Positions 18,742-27,686 of a stretch of 64,000 bases of DNA are shown here, piece by piece. Numbering within the stretch: position 1 is the first letter of the stretch; every line of letters begins with the position of its first letter. The notes under the pieces are model-generated. The model did not search any database and was not told the DNA's origin. It was given only the letters and a program-made list of their open reading frames with translations. Made by a program: the position numbers and the translations under genes. This DNA is from Streptomyces mangrovisoli (GTDB lineage Bacteria; Actinomycetota; Actinomycetes; Streptomycetales; Streptomycetaceae), in the NCBI RefSeq assembly GCF_000974985.2, contig NZ_LAVA02000011.1, positions 1-64,000 on the forward strand. The letters are read 5' to 3'.

Positions 18742-18924
18742 CCTCCACCCCTCCCCTACGGCCGAGTGGTTCCGGTCGCCCCACGGCCTGGAGGACCGCG
18801 GCAGGAACAAGAGAAAACACGGACAAACTAACCGGGAGCACCAGAACCCCGCCCCTTGAGCCACCTAAATGGGCGAATGCCCCCACCCTCACCCTCCGCC
18901 ACTACGCGCTGTAAGGTTATGGGC

Positions 18925-19305
18925 ATGGCTGGTACGGACCGCGGCAGCGGAGTGACACGACGCGGTTCCGGAGAGCTGGAGAGCGAGATCCTGGCCGCCC
19001 TGTGGGCCACCGAGCAGGCCCTGACCCCGGCGGAGATCCAGGCCGGCCTGGGCGGCGGCCTCGCCTACAACACCGTCCACACCATCCTCAAGCGCCTCTA
19101 CGACAAGGGCCTCGTCCTGCGCGACGCGGACGGCCGCCGTGGCTGCTACCGCCCCGCGAAGAACGCGGCCGAACTGACCGCGCAGGCCATGCGCAGGGCC
19201 CTGGACCGCGACCCCGACCCGGCCTCCGCCCTCGACCGCTTCGTGGCGAGCCTCAGCCCGGAGGAGACACGGATCCTGCGGGGGCTGCTCGACGGGGAGG
19301 CGTGA
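18925..19305 (+). CDS. BlaI/MecI/CopY-family transcriptional repressor
   Basis: A 126-residue winged-helix repressor. The domain spans about residues 12-85: GELESEILAALWATEQALTP, then the recognition helix region YNTVHTILKRLYDKGLVLR and the GRRGCYRP wing. The C-terminal dimerisation part follows. BlaI relatives in Streptomyces usually control a cotranscribed M56 protease, but none is adjacent here. A -10-like TAAGGT (18912-18917) ends exactly 7 nt before the ATG at 18925, so the transcript may be leaderless; another ATG six nt upstream is less well placed. Confidence 0.87.
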   Translation: MAGTDRGSGVTRRGSGELESEILAALWATEQALTPAEIQAGLGGGLAYNTVHTILKRLYDKGLVLRDADGRRGCYRPAKNAAELTAQAMRRALDRDPDPASALDRFVASLSPEETRILRGLLDGEA

Positions 19306-19491
19306 GCCCCGCCTCCGCCCCGATCAACGCTCACGCCACGCTGGCCGCACCTCGGTCGCGGACCCGTCGGCGCAGTTCGACGCGGGCCGCGGGGGCCGAC
19401 GGGACCCGGCTCCAGTACGGATGCCACCAGAGCCGTACCGACCTGTCATCCCGGACGCGCCGCCGTGACAGCGTGACCCACACTGGGTGCC

Positions 19492-19926
19492 ATGACCCCG
19501 GTCCCGATCGCCCGCCACCTGCTCCGCGCCAAGGATCTCGCCGATTCGCGGTACGGCGACGAACTGACGGTGGCGGACATGGCCGCGGCCGCCGCCCTGT
19601 CGCCGGCGCACTTCAGCCGCTGCTTCAAGGCCGCGTTCGGGGAGTCCCCGCACCAGTACCTGCTGACGCGCCGCCTGGAGCGGGCCGCGGCGCTGCTGGT
19701 CACGACCGACTGGACGGTGGCGGCGATCGGGGTGGCGGTCGGCGCGCAGAGCATCGGCTCGTTCACCACGAGCTTCCGCAGGATGTACGGCACGACCCCG
19801 CGGGCGTACCGGGCGGCGCACCCGCCCGCCGCGCGGAACGTGCGCATCCCCCGGTGCGTGGCGATGGCCTACGGCCGGCCGCGGAACCGCACGTTTCGAG
19901 AAGACACGGGAGAACCGGCTGCCTAG
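19492..19926 (+). CDS. Short AraC-family transcriptional regulator
   Basis: A 144-residue protein that is essentially a stand-alone AraC DNA-binding domain with two helix-turn-helix motifs: LTVADMAAAAALSPAHFSRC and WTVAAIGVAVGAQSIGSFTT followed by SFRRMYGTTPRAYR. No sensory domain is attached. A -10-like CACACT (19479-19484) lies 7 nt before the ATG, indicating a leaderless mRNA. The glyoxalase-fold gene begins 36 nt downstream on the same strand and is the likely partner, an arrangement common in actinobacteria. Confidence 0.87.
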   Translation: MTPVPIARHLLRAKDLADSRYGDELTVADMAAAAALSPAHFSRCFKAAFGESPHQYLLTRRLERAAALLVTTDWTVAAIGVAVGAQSIGSFTTSFRRMYGTTPRAYRAAHPPAARNVRIPRCVAMAYGRPRNRTFREDTGEPAA

Positions 19927-19962
19927 GTTCGGTGGCAGGGGAAGACCGACCGAGGAGTGGCC

Positions 19963-20400
19963 ATGACGACGATCAGGATCGCCAACGCGCAGTTCTGGGT
20001 GCACGACCAGGACGAGGCGCTCGCCTTCTACACCAAGCAGCTCGGCTGGGAGGTGCGGGCTGACGTGACCATGGAGGCATGGAACTTCCGCTGGCTGTGC
20101 GTCGGACCGCCCGGCGGCGAAGGGCCGGCCCTCGTGCTGATGCCGGTACCCGGGCAGCCCATGCTCGACGGGGCGAGCAGCGCCCAGCTGTCGGACCTGG
20201 TGGCCAAGGGGGCGGGCGGCACCCTGTTCCTGGAGACCGACGACTGCCAGGCCGCCTACGACGAACTGTCCGCGCGCGGCATCGAGTTCAACGACCCGCC
20301 GACGGCCCAGCCGTACGGGATCGACACCTCGTTCCGGGATCCGTCGGGCAACAACATCCGGCTCACCCAGGTGCTGGAGTTCGATCCGCGACGGCAGTGA
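19963..20400 (+). CDS. VOC (glyoxalase/bleomycin-resistance fold) family protein
   Basis: A 145-residue protein with two beta-alpha-beta-beta-beta modules. Typical motifs are FWVHDQDEALAFYTKQLGWEV at the N-terminus and FRDPSGNNIRLTQVLEF at the C-terminus. Family members bind metal and act on diverse small molecules such as methylglyoxal adducts; nothing here fixes the substrate. A GAGGAG site precedes the ATG at 19963 (a GTG six nt earlier is possible). It lies between an AraC regulator and another VOC protein. Confidence 0.85.
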   Translation: MTTIRIANAQFWVHDQDEALAFYTKQLGWEVRADVTMEAWNFRWLCVGPPGGEGPALVLMPVPGQPMLDGASSAQLSDLVAKGAGGTLFLETDDCQAAYDELSARGIEFNDPPTAQPYGIDTSFRDPSGNNIRLTQVLEFDPRRQ

Positions 20401-20419
20401 CCCCGGCACACTGGCTGCC

Positions 20420-20791
20420 ATGCCTTTGTCCCTGCACCACATCGTCATCGACGCCCACGACCTGCCCGCCCAGGCCCGTTTCTGGGCGGAGGTCCTGGGC
20501 TGGCGGATCCTCTCCGAGCGGGAGCGGGAGGTCGTGATCGGCCCGGACGAGACCGCGCCGACGGGCATCTGCTTCATGCCGGTGTCCGACCGCAAGGCCG
20601 TCAAGAACCGCCTGCACCTCGATCTGACGTCCGCGGCCGAGGACCGGGAGGCCGAGATCGAGCGCGTCCTCGCGCTCGGCGCCCGCCGGGTGGACGTCGG
20701 ACAGACCGGCGCCGAGTCGTGGACCGTGCTGGCGGACCCCGAGGGAAACGAGTTCTGCGTGGTCCGCCCCAAGCAAACCCTCATCGCCTGA
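20420..20791 (+). CDS. VOC family protein, glyoxalase-like domain
   Basis: A 123-residue single-domain protein with LHHIVIDAHDLPAQARFWAE at the start, NRLHLDLT in the centre and WTVLADPEGNEFCVVRP at the end. The last motif recurs almost verbatim in both halves of the two-domain protein at 45279-46019, so the two are close relatives. It starts only 19 nt after the previous VOC gene, yet a -10-like CACACT (20407-20412) lies 7 nt before its ATG. It may have its own leaderless promoter. Confidence 0.85.
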   Translation: MPLSLHHIVIDAHDLPAQARFWAEVLGWRILSEREREVVIGPDETAPTGICFMPVSDRKAVKNRLHLDLTSAAEDREAEIERVLALGARRVDVGQTGAESWTVLADPEGNEFCVVRPKQTLIA

Positions 20792-20832
20792 GGGCCCGCC
20801 GCCCGTACCGGCGGTGGGGAGGTCCGGGCGGA

Positions 20833-21426
20833 TCAGTGTCCCGGGACCACGAGGTCGGCCCGCTCCCAGGGGCGGGTCAGCGCCAGATAGTGCTCCTCGG
20901 CCAGCCGCCAGCGGGACTCCCAGTCGATCGGGCCGTGGTCGTCGCCCCGCTCGCGCAGGCGGCGCATGGACTCCTCGCGCGGCGTGTCGACGTAGACCAC
21001 GAGGTCGTAGTGGTCGGCGAGTTCGGGCCGGGCGGTGTACACGCCCTCCACGACGACGACACCGGCGGCCGGGACGGCATGGCTCTCGCCCGGCGCCAGA
21101 GCGCCGGTCGGCCAGTCGTAACGCCGGTAGGCGGCGTCGCGCCCGGCCGCCAGCGGGGCGAGCACCTCCTCGCGCAGCCGCTGCCAGTCGAAGTAACGGT
21201 GGTAGCCCTCCTCGGGGTTCAGCCCGGCGCGCTCGTCCGGGTCCATCGGGCGGTAGAAGTCGTCGCCGTGCACCACCACGGCACCGCGCAGCTCCACGAG
21301 GGCGGCCGCCAGGGTCGACTTGCCGGACCCGCCCATCCCGTCGACCGCGACCAGGACCACCCCCGGACCCTGCCGGGCCTCGACGGCGGCGGCGACCTTC
21401 TCGGCGGCGCTTGAGATCATCGTCAT
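20833..21426 (-). CDS. Uridine-kinase-like P-loop protein
   Basis: A 197-residue NTPase with Walker A GMGGSGKST near residue 31, the substrate-binding region VVHGDDFYRPMDP near 52 and the Walker-B-like VVVVEGVYTARPEL near 123, as in uridine kinases and phosphoribulokinase relatives. These proteins phosphorylate nucleosides or small alcohols with ATP or GTP. The exact substrate is uncertain. Start is the ATG at 21426 with GAGGAG 9 nt upstream. It may be co-transcribed with the EEP-family gene upstream (39-bp gap). Confidence 0.82.
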   Translation of the reverse strand: MTMISSAAEKVAAAVEARQGPGVVLVAVDGMGGSGKSTLAAALVELRGAVVVHGDDFYRPMDPDERAGLNPEEGYHRYFDWQRLREEVLAPLAAGRDAAYRRYDWPTGALAPGESHAVPAAGVVVVEGVYTARPELADHYDLVVYVDTPREESMRRLRERGDDHGPIDWESRWRLAEEHYLALTRPWERADLVVPGH

Positions 21427-21465
21427 GGCGGCATTCTCCTCACAGTCGCGGCCGCGGCAGAAGGG

Positions 21466-22290
21466 TCACGGACGCGGCGTGCGCAACTCCGCGAGGACGG
21501 CGGCGTGGTCGGAGGGCCAGACGCCGTCCACGGGCGCGTCGCCGACGCGGCGGACGGTGCTGACCGAGCCGAGGCCTGCGGGCCCCGGCAGGCCGGTGTG
21601 GATGTAGTCGATGCGGGCGCTGGGTCCGAAGCCGGCGGCGACGTACGGGTTGGCCGCGTTCCAGGTCGCCGACGGCTGGGCCGGGTCCGCGTACTCCCAC
21701 GCGTCGAGGAAGACCTGGCCGGGGACGGCGGGGGCCGTGCGGTAGCCGCCGAACCGCCGTACCTCGTCGGAGTCGGGAAACGCGTTGAAGTCACCCGTGA
21801 CGACGGGCGGGAAGGCGGTGCCGCGGCTGTGCGCCGTGACGAACTCGGCGAGCGCCACGACCTGCCGGCAGCGCACCGCGGAGCCGTCCACGGCCGAGGT
21901 CAGGTGGGTGGTGAAGAACGGCACCTGGTGCGCCGGCGCGTCGATGCGTGCGTAGAGGGCCAGCCGGCCGTCGTCGCCGTCCTCGCGGGCCGGGAGTTCG
22001 AGCCGATCGTGCTCCACGATCGGCCAGCGGCTCAGCACGGCGTTGCCGACGTCCACCGCCGCGCCCCCGATCCGGCTCCGCCAGTACTCCGGCGCCCGGG
22101 AGGCCGCCCAGGTCCAGTCCATGCCGAGGTCGGACGCGAGCCATTGCGCGAGGTTCTCCCCGTCGGCGGCCCAGACCTCCTGAAGCCCGACGACATCGGG
22201 GCGGAGGTCTCTCAGCACGGTCAGGATCGCCTTCCGCCGCTCCTCCCACGGGCCGAAACGCCACCACACGTTCCATGTCAGCACACGCAT
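21466..22290 (-). CDS. Endonuclease/exonuclease/phosphatase (EEP) family hydrolase
   Basis: A 274-residue metal-dependent phosphodiesterase fold. The conserved blocks are LTWNVWW at the N-terminus, GLQEVW (metal Glu), FFTTHLTS, VVTGDFNAFPDSDEV and the terminal PSDHAAVLAEL with the catalytic His. These define the family that includes sphingomyelinases, inositol phosphatases and DNases. No signal peptide is seen, so a cytoplasmic role is likely. The ATG at 22290 has GAGGAG 8 nt upstream. The substrate is unknown. Confidence 0.85.
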   Translation of the reverse strand: MRVLTWNVWWRFGPWEERRKAILTVLRDLRPDVVGLQEVWAADGENLAQWLASDLGMDWTWAASRAPEYWRSRIGGAAVDVGNAVLSRWPIVEHDRLELPAREDGDDGRLALYARIDAPAHQVPFFTTHLTSAVDGSAVRCRQVVALAEFVTAHSRGTAFPPVVTGDFNAFPDSDEVRRFGGYRTAPAVPGQVFLDAWEYADPAQPSATWNAANPYVAAGFGPSARIDYIHTGLPGPAGLGSVSTVRRVGDAPVDGVWPSDHAAVLAELRTPRP

Positions 22291-22349
22291 CGCCGTCGCT
22301 CCTCCACTCGATTCGCCCCAACGTCGAGCACCCGGCCGCGCGCCGGCCG

Positions 22350-22829
22350 TCACTCGATGCCCAGCGGTCCGATCCCCAGGTCCTCGCGCATCGCGTGCCG
22401 CATCTGCGCCGTCGCCGTACGGCGCCGCACGATCAGGGGCGCTTCCTCGGCGGAGCCGACCTCGACTCCCCGGGCGTAGGCGTCGCGCAGTGCGCGCAGG
22501 CCGTGGAACGCGTCGTTCCCCGCCCGCACGACCTGCGGTGGCCCCACGAGCCAGAGGCGTTCGCTCGCCGTGTAGACGCCGGCGCCGCGCACGGCCTCGC
22601 GCACGGCCGCGTCACGGGCGGACGCGGACAGGTGGTCGCCGAGGGCCACGGCCCGGATCTCCTCGCCCGCCTCCTTGAGGGCGGAGACGAACACGGTGTA
22701 CACCTCGCGCCGCACTTCCACCGCGTGCCTCGCCTCCTCCCGTTGCCAGCGCGTGCGATCGGCGATCAGCGTGGCGGCGATGCCGATGGCGGCACCGGCC
22801 AGGGTGGAGAGCAGGGGCATCCAGTCCAT
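22350..22829 (-). CDS. Small membrane-anchored protein of unknown function (relative of 61294-61824)
   Basis: 159 residues. One N-terminal membrane helix (about 4-22, LLSTLAGAAIGIAATLIA) is followed by a basic RTRWQREEARHA segment and a long helical cytoplasmic domain. Shared landmarks with the protein at 61294-61824 are the helix, a basic stretch, a Y-T-V-(F/Y)-V motif, an L(V/L)G(P/S)P-x-VV motif and a final REDL. The two are therefore members of one family. A GGGAAAGG site supports the ATG at 22829. Function unknown. Confidence 0.72.
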   Translation of the reverse strand: MDWMPLLSTLAGAAIGIAATLIADRTRWQREEARHAVEVRREVYTVFVSALKEAGEEIRAVALGDHLSASARDAAVREAVRGAGVYTASERLWLVGPPQVVRAGNDAFHGLRALRDAYARGVEVGSAEEAPLIVRRRTATAQMRHAMREDLGIGPLGIE

Positions 22830-22923
22830 GGTCCGCAGCCTTTCCCAAACGGTGCGCCGGCACCAGGGGGCGGGCCGCGGACACGGACCGGACCGGCGTG
22901 CGGTGGATCGCCGCGCGGGTGGC

Positions 22924-25080
22924 TCAGTCGCCGGTGAGGATCACCAGGCGGCCCGTCGCCCTCGTCATCGCCACATAGCGGTCCACCGCGCCCTCGACGC
23001 CGTCGCCGAAGCGGTCCGGGTTCACCAGGACGACCAGGTCGAACTCCAGGCCCTTCGACAGTTCGGGGGTGAGGGACCGGACGCGGGGCGTCGGCGCGAA
23101 GGCCGGGTCGCCGATCACGCAGGCGATGCCCTCGGCGTGCTCGGCGAGCCAGGCGGCGAGGATCGTGTCGCGCTCGGCGGTGGAGGCCGCCAGGACGCCG
23201 ACGCCGGTGCTGCGTACGGACGTCGGCACGTTGGCGTCCGGGAGAACCGTGCGGATCACCGGTTCGGCCTCCGTCATGATCTCCTGCGGTGTGCGGTAGT
23301 TGATGCTCAGCGTCGACATGGCGATACGGTCGGGGGCCAGACCGATCCGGGTCAGGCGCTCGGGCCAGGCCTCGGTGAAGCCGTGCCGGGCCTGGGCCCG
23401 GTCACCGACGATCGTGAAGCTGCGCGACGGGCAGCGCAGCAGCAGCATCTGCCATTCCGCGTCGGTCAGTTCCTGCGCCTCGTCCACGACCACATGCGCG
23501 AAGGGGCCCGCCAGCAGGTCGGGTGCGGCCGTCGCCCCCTCCTCCGGGTCGACGAGGGTGTTCTGCAGGTCCTCGCCCCGGAGCATCGACATCAGCATGC
23601 CCGTCCAGTCGTCGTCGGTGCGCTGGAGGTTCTCGGTGACCTGGGACCGGTAGGCGCGTTCGACGGCGGCCTCGGCCGCGGCGCGGCGCCTGCGGCGGGA
23701 GACCTCCGGGTCGCCGAGGCGGTGCCGGGCCGCGTCGAGCAGGGGCAGGTCGGACACCGTCCAGGCCGCCGGGTCCGCGCGCTGGAGGCGTCGTACGGCG
23801 TCGCGGTCCAGCCACGGCGCGCACAGCCGGAGGTAGGCGGGCACCGTCCACAGGTCGCCCACGAGGTCGGCGGCCTCCAGCAGCGGCCACGCCCGGCCGA
23901 GCGCGCCCGTCAGCTCCCCGTCCTGGCGCAGCGCCCTGCGGAACTGTCCGGGGGTGAGGGTGCCGCGGTACTGGTCGGCGAGGATCGCCACGAGCTTGTC
24001 CCAGATCTGCTCGCGGCACTCGTTGTGCGGGGTGCCCGGCTCCGGCGCGTCGAAGGCCACGGCCCAGTCGCGGGCCGTCAGCCGCAGGTCGGACATGTCG
24101 ACGGTGACCGTCATCGTGTCGGCGGGCGGTTCCTCGTAGAACCGTACGGCCTTCTCGATCGCCTTCACGAGGTCCGCGGAGGACTTGAGGCGGGCCACCT
24201 CGGGGTCGGTCTCCGGGGCCGCCGTGGCCCCCTCGGGGACCAGGTCGCGCAGGATGCAGGTCTGTACGCCCTCCTCGCCGAGGCTGGGCAGCACGTCGGC
24301 GACGTAGGACAGGTAGGGGCGGTGCGGGCCGACGAACAGCACGCCGCCGCGGCGGTGGCCGAGGCGCGGGTCGGAGTAGAGGAGGTGGGCGGTGCGGTGC
24401 AGGGCGACGACGGTCTTGCCGGTGCCGGGTCCGCCGTCGACGACGAGGGCGCCTCGCGAACCCGCCCGGATGATCGCGTCCTGGTCGGCCTGGATGGTGG
24501 CGAGCACGTCCCGCATGCGGGCCGAGCGGCTGGCGCCGAGGCCCGCGATGAACGCGGACTGGTCGTCCAGCGCGGCGCGGCCCTGGAGGCCGTCGGCGGT
24601 GAACACCTCGTCCCAGAAGTCGCTGATCCGGCCGCCGGTCCAGCGGTACCGGCGGCGGCTCGCCAGGCCCATCGGGTCCGCGTGGGTGGCGGCGAAGAAG
24701 GGTTCGGCGGCCGGCGAGCGCCAGTCGATCAGCAGCCGCCGGCCCTCGCCGTCGGTGAGGCCGAGGCGCCCGATGTACACGGGCTCCGGGTCGCCCTCGC
24801 GGATCATGTGGCCGAGGCACAGGTCCAGGCCGAACCGGCGCAGGGTGCGCAGCCGGCCGCCCAGCCGGTGCACCTCGATGTCCCGGTCCATCGCCTGCTG
24901 GCCCTCTCCCCCGGGCGCCCTCAGCTCGGCCTCCAGCCGGTCGGTCAGGTCGGCGATCGTCTCCGTCAGGCACTCGGCGACGGCCGCGAAGTGCCGCTCG
25001 TCCCAGGCGATCAGGCCCGGCTCCGCCTTGTGGGCGAGGCGCTCGGGAAGGTCGAACACCCCGGTGGTCAGGGGCTCCAC
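22924..25080 (-). CDS. HelD-like RNA polymerase-recycling ATPase (UvrD/Rep-type helicase fold)
   Basis: A protein of about 718 residues resembling HelD, which uses a superfamily 1 ATPase to release stalled RNA polymerase and, in some actinobacteria, rifampicin. An N-terminal coiled arm (about 10-75) is followed by Walker A GGPGTGKTVVALHRTA near residue 216, the Walker-B-like VVDEAQELTDAEW and the SF1 motifs TIVGDRAQARHG, LSINYRTPQEI and ATGRLVIL. The start is uncertain. The GTG at 25080 has GGAG 8 nt upstream; an ATG at 25185 in frame gives a low-complexity leader and has no clear ribosome site. Confidence 0.8.
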   Translation of the reverse strand: MEPLTTGVFDLPERLAHKAEPGLIAWDERHFAAVAECLTETIADLTDRLEAELRAPGGEGQQAMDRDIEVHRLGGRLRTLRRFGLDLCLGHMIREGDPEPVYIGRLGLTDGEGRRLLIDWRSPAAEPFFAATHADPMGLASRRRYRWTGGRISDFWDEVFTADGLQGRAALDDQSAFIAGLGASRSARMRDVLATIQADQDAIIRAGSRGALVVDGGPGTGKTVVALHRTAHLLYSDPRLGHRRGGVLFVGPHRPYLSYVADVLPSLGEEGVQTCILRDLVPEGATAAPETDPEVARLKSSADLVKAIEKAVRFYEEPPADTMTVTVDMSDLRLTARDWAVAFDAPEPGTPHNECREQIWDKLVAILADQYRGTLTPGQFRRALRQDGELTGALGRAWPLLEAADLVGDLWTVPAYLRLCAPWLDRDAVRRLQRADPAAWTVSDLPLLDAARHRLGDPEVSRRRRRAAAEAAVERAYRSQVTENLQRTDDDWTGMLMSMLRGEDLQNTLVDPEEGATAAPDLLAGPFAHVVVDEAQELTDAEWQMLLLRCPSRSFTIVGDRAQARHGFTEAWPERLTRIGLAPDRIAMSTLSINYRTPQEIMTEAEPVIRTVLPDANVPTSVRSTGVGVLAASTAERDTILAAWLAEHAEGIACVIGDPAFAPTPRVRSLTPELSKGLEFDLVVLVNPDRFGDGVEGAVDRYVAMTRATGRLVILTGD

Positions 25081-25211
25081 GTCATCAGCTCCGTTCTCGG
25101 GTCGCACGCGACCGGTCACAGCGGCGGCACCGCGCACGGCTGCGTACCGCGTCGCGCGTCCCCGACCCGCATTTTCGCAGGTCATGGCTCAGGCTGATGA
25201 TTGTGCGACAG

Positions 25212-25239
25212 CCGGGGGGCCTTGCCGCAAGCCCCCCGG
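25212..25239. terminator. GC-rich hairpin downstream of the GH65 operon
   Basis: CCGGGGGG-C-CTTGC pairs with GCAAG-CCCCCCGG across a 1-nt loop core, with one bulged base. It lies between the GH65 stop (25344) and the HelD-like gene start on the same strand, so it probably ends the phosphorylase operon transcript. Confidence 0.65.
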
Positions 25240-25258
25240 TGCGCTATACGTTGAGAGT

Positions 25259-25285
25259 GGCAAGGAGTGGTTTCCCCTCCTTGCC
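25259..25285. terminator. Second hairpin downstream of the GH65 gene
   Basis: GGCAAGGAG (25259-25267), a 9-nt loop and the exact complement CTCCTTGCC (25277-25285). Together with the hairpin at 25212-25239 it forms a tandem terminator for the minus-strand operon. The next 60 bp carry two imperfect copies of CGTGTSTACGGCCTCKCGTG. Confidence 0.6.
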
Positions 25286-25343
25286 TTCCGTGTGTACGGC
25301 CTCGCGTGCGTAGGGCTCGCGTGTCTACGGCCTCTCGTGGTGC

Positions 25344-27686
25344 TCAGCGCGCGTTCGGCTTGCGGTGCGGCGGCTGGACCGGCGCCGGCAGCGGCTTCGT
25401 CGGCGGGATCGCCCGCACCACCGGCCCGGACCCGTCCAGCTCCACCTTCTCCCCGTGGTGGCCGATCGTCAGCTCCGGCCCGTCCAGCAGGGTGTACGAC
25501 GCCTTGTCCGCCCGGATCTCCACCCGCAGCCTGCTGCCGCACAGCTGGAGGGTGAACGCCAGCCGGCTGAACCGCTCCGGCAGCCGGGGCGCGAACGCGA
25601 GGGTCGCGCCGTGCCGGCGCATCCCGCCGAAGCCCGCCACCAGCGCCATCCAGGTACCGGCCAGCGAGGCGATGTGCAGCCCGTCACGGGTGTTGTGCTC
25701 CAGGTCCTCCAGATCCATCAGGGCGGCCTCGGACGCATAGTCGTAGGCGAGCGCCAGATGCCCCGCCTGCGCGGCGATGACCGCCTGGCAGCTGGCCGAC
25801 AGGGAGGAGTCCCGGACGGTCAGCGGCTCGTAGTAGGCGAAGTTGCGGGCGACGTGCTCCTCGTCGAAGTAGCTGTTGCAGGTGTACATCGCGAGCACCA
25901 GGTCGGCCTGCTTGACGACCTGCTTGCGGTAGAGGTCGAAGTAGGGGAAGTGCAGCAGCAGCGGGTACTGGTCGGGCCGGGTCCCCTCGAAGTCCCAGCG
26001 CTGGTGGCGGGTGGAGCCCGCGTCCTGCTCGTGCACGCCCAGCTCGCTGTTGTACGGGATGTGCATGGCCTCGGCGGCGTCGCGCCAGGCCGCGCTCTCC
26101 TCGTCGTCGACGCCCAGCTCCGCCGCCTGCCCCGGATGCCGTTCGACGACGTCCGAGGCGGCCAGCAGGTTCGCCCGCGCCATCAGGTTGGTGTACGTGT
26201 TGTCGTCGACGATCGCGCTGTACTCGTCGGGGCCGGTCACCCCGTCGAGGTGGAACGCCCCGTGGTGGTCGTGGTGGCCGAGGGAACGCCACAGCCGCGC
26301 GGTCTCCACCAGCAGCTCCACGGCGGTGTCGCGCTCGAAGGCCACATCGCCCGTCGCCGCCACGTAGCGCACCACCGCGTCCGCGATGTCGGCGTTGACG
26401 TGGAAGGCGGCCGTGCCCGCGGGCCAGTACGCCGAGCCCTCCGAGCCCTCGATGGTCCGCCACGGGAACGCGGCGCCGCGCAGCCCCAGCTGCGCCGCGC
26501 GCTCGCGGGCCACCGGCAGCGTGTTCTGCCGCCAGCGCAGCGCCTCCCGGACGGCGCCCGGCGAGGTGTAGGTCAGCAGCGGCAGGACGTACATCTCGGT
26601 GTCCCAGAAGGCGTGCCCGTCGTAGCCGGAGCCGGTCATGCCCTTGGCCGGGATCGCCCGCTCCTCGGCGCGGGCACCGGCCTGGAGCACGTGGAAGAGG
26701 GCGAAGCGGACGGCCTGCTGGATCTCCTCGTCGCCGTCGACCTCGACGTCCGCGCGCGCCCAGAAGTCGTCCAGGTACGTCCGCTGCGCGCCGACCAGGC
26801 CGTCCCAGCCGTCGTGTGCGGCCGCCGCGAGCGCGGCGTCGACCTGGTCGCTCATCGCGGGCAGCGAGCGGGTGCCGGACCAGCCGTGCGCGACGAGCTT
26901 CTCCACCCGCAGCGCCTGCCCGGGCTCCAGTACGGAGGAGACGGTCAGCCGGGCGACGTCGGCGCGGCTCTCGCTGCGGCTCGTGGTGCGGCCGGGGCCG
27001 GTGACCACGTGGTCGGCGGCCGCGGCGACCCTGAGCCCGCTGCGCCGGGTCCGGTGCACCAGCCGCAGCCGGTAGCCGTCCGTGTAGTGCTCCTCGGACT
27101 CCAGCGGGGACTCCAGCGCCATCGCCGCGCGCGGGTCGCCCACGCTGTCCGGGAGCTGCTCGTTGGCGACGAGTTCCGACTGGATCACCACCCGGGCCCG
27201 CTCGTCGACGGCCTCCACCTCGTAGGCGATGGCCGCGATGGCGCGCTGCGCGAGGGAGACCAGGCGGGTCGAGCGCACCCGGATGCGGGAGCCCGCGGGC
27301 GAGATCCACTCGCAGGACCGTTCCAGCACGCCCCGGCGCAGGTCCAGGAGCCGCTCGTGGGAGACCAGACGGCCGTAGCGCAGGTCGAACGGCTCGTCGT
27401 CGACGAGCAGCCGCAGGATCTTGCCGTTGGTGACGTTGATGGCGGTCTGGCCGGACTCCGGGTAGCCGTAGCCGGCCTCGGCGTACGGCAGCGGGTGCAG
27501 CTCGTACACGCCGTTGAGGTAGGAGCCGGGCAGGCCGTGCGGCTCGCCCTCGTCGAGGTTGCCGCGCCAGCCGACATGGCCGTTGGACAGGGCGAACACG
27601 GACTCGCTCTGGGCGAGGACGTCGAGGTTCAGCTCCGTCTCGCGCACGCTCCACGGCTCGACGGAGTACGACCGTTGAGTGATCAC
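25344..27686 (-). CDS. Glycoside hydrolase family 65 disaccharide phosphorylase
   Basis: A 780-residue enzyme of the family that phosphorolyses maltose, trehalose, kojibiose or related alpha-glucosides to beta-glucose 1-phosphate and a sugar. The N-terminal super-sandwich domain (SNGHVGWRGNLDEGEPHGLP) precedes the (alpha/alpha)6 barrel with AFWDTEMYVLPLL and the catalytic-acid motif GVTGPDEYSAIVDDN (Glu near 487). A C-terminal beta-sandwich follows. Length is standard. It starts at a GTG that overlaps the upstream beta-phosphoglucomutase stop by 4 nt (GTGA), so the two are translationally coupled and sequential in one pathway. Which disaccharide is used cannot be told from sequence. Confidence 0.9.
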   Translation of the reverse strand: MITQRSYSVEPWSVRETELNLDVLAQSESVFALSNGHVGWRGNLDEGEPHGLPGSYLNGVYELHPLPYAEAGYGYPESGQTAINVTNGKILRLLVDDEPFDLRYGRLVSHERLLDLRRGVLERSCEWISPAGSRIRVRSTRLVSLAQRAIAAIAYEVEAVDERARVVIQSELVANEQLPDSVGDPRAAMALESPLESEEHYTDGYRLRLVHRTRRSGLRVAAAADHVVTGPGRTTSRSESRADVARLTVSSVLEPGQALRVEKLVAHGWSGTRSLPAMSDQVDAALAAAAHDGWDGLVGAQRTYLDDFWARADVEVDGDEEIQQAVRFALFHVLQAGARAEERAIPAKGMTGSGYDGHAFWDTEMYVLPLLTYTSPGAVREALRWRQNTLPVARERAAQLGLRGAAFPWRTIEGSEGSAYWPAGTAAFHVNADIADAVVRYVAATGDVAFERDTAVELLVETARLWRSLGHHDHHGAFHLDGVTGPDEYSAIVDDNTYTNLMARANLLAASDVVERHPGQAAELGVDDEESAAWRDAAEAMHIPYNSELGVHEQDAGSTRHQRWDFEGTRPDQYPLLLHFPYFDLYRKQVVKQADLVLAMYTCNSYFDEEHVARNFAYYEPLTVRDSSLSASCQAVIAAQAGHLALAYDYASEAALMDLEDLEHNTRDGLHIASLAGTWMALVAGFGGMRRHGATLAFAPRLPERFSRLAFTLQLCGSRLRVEIRADKASYTLLDGPELTIGHHGEKVELDGSGPVVRAIPPTKPLPAPVQPPHRKPNAR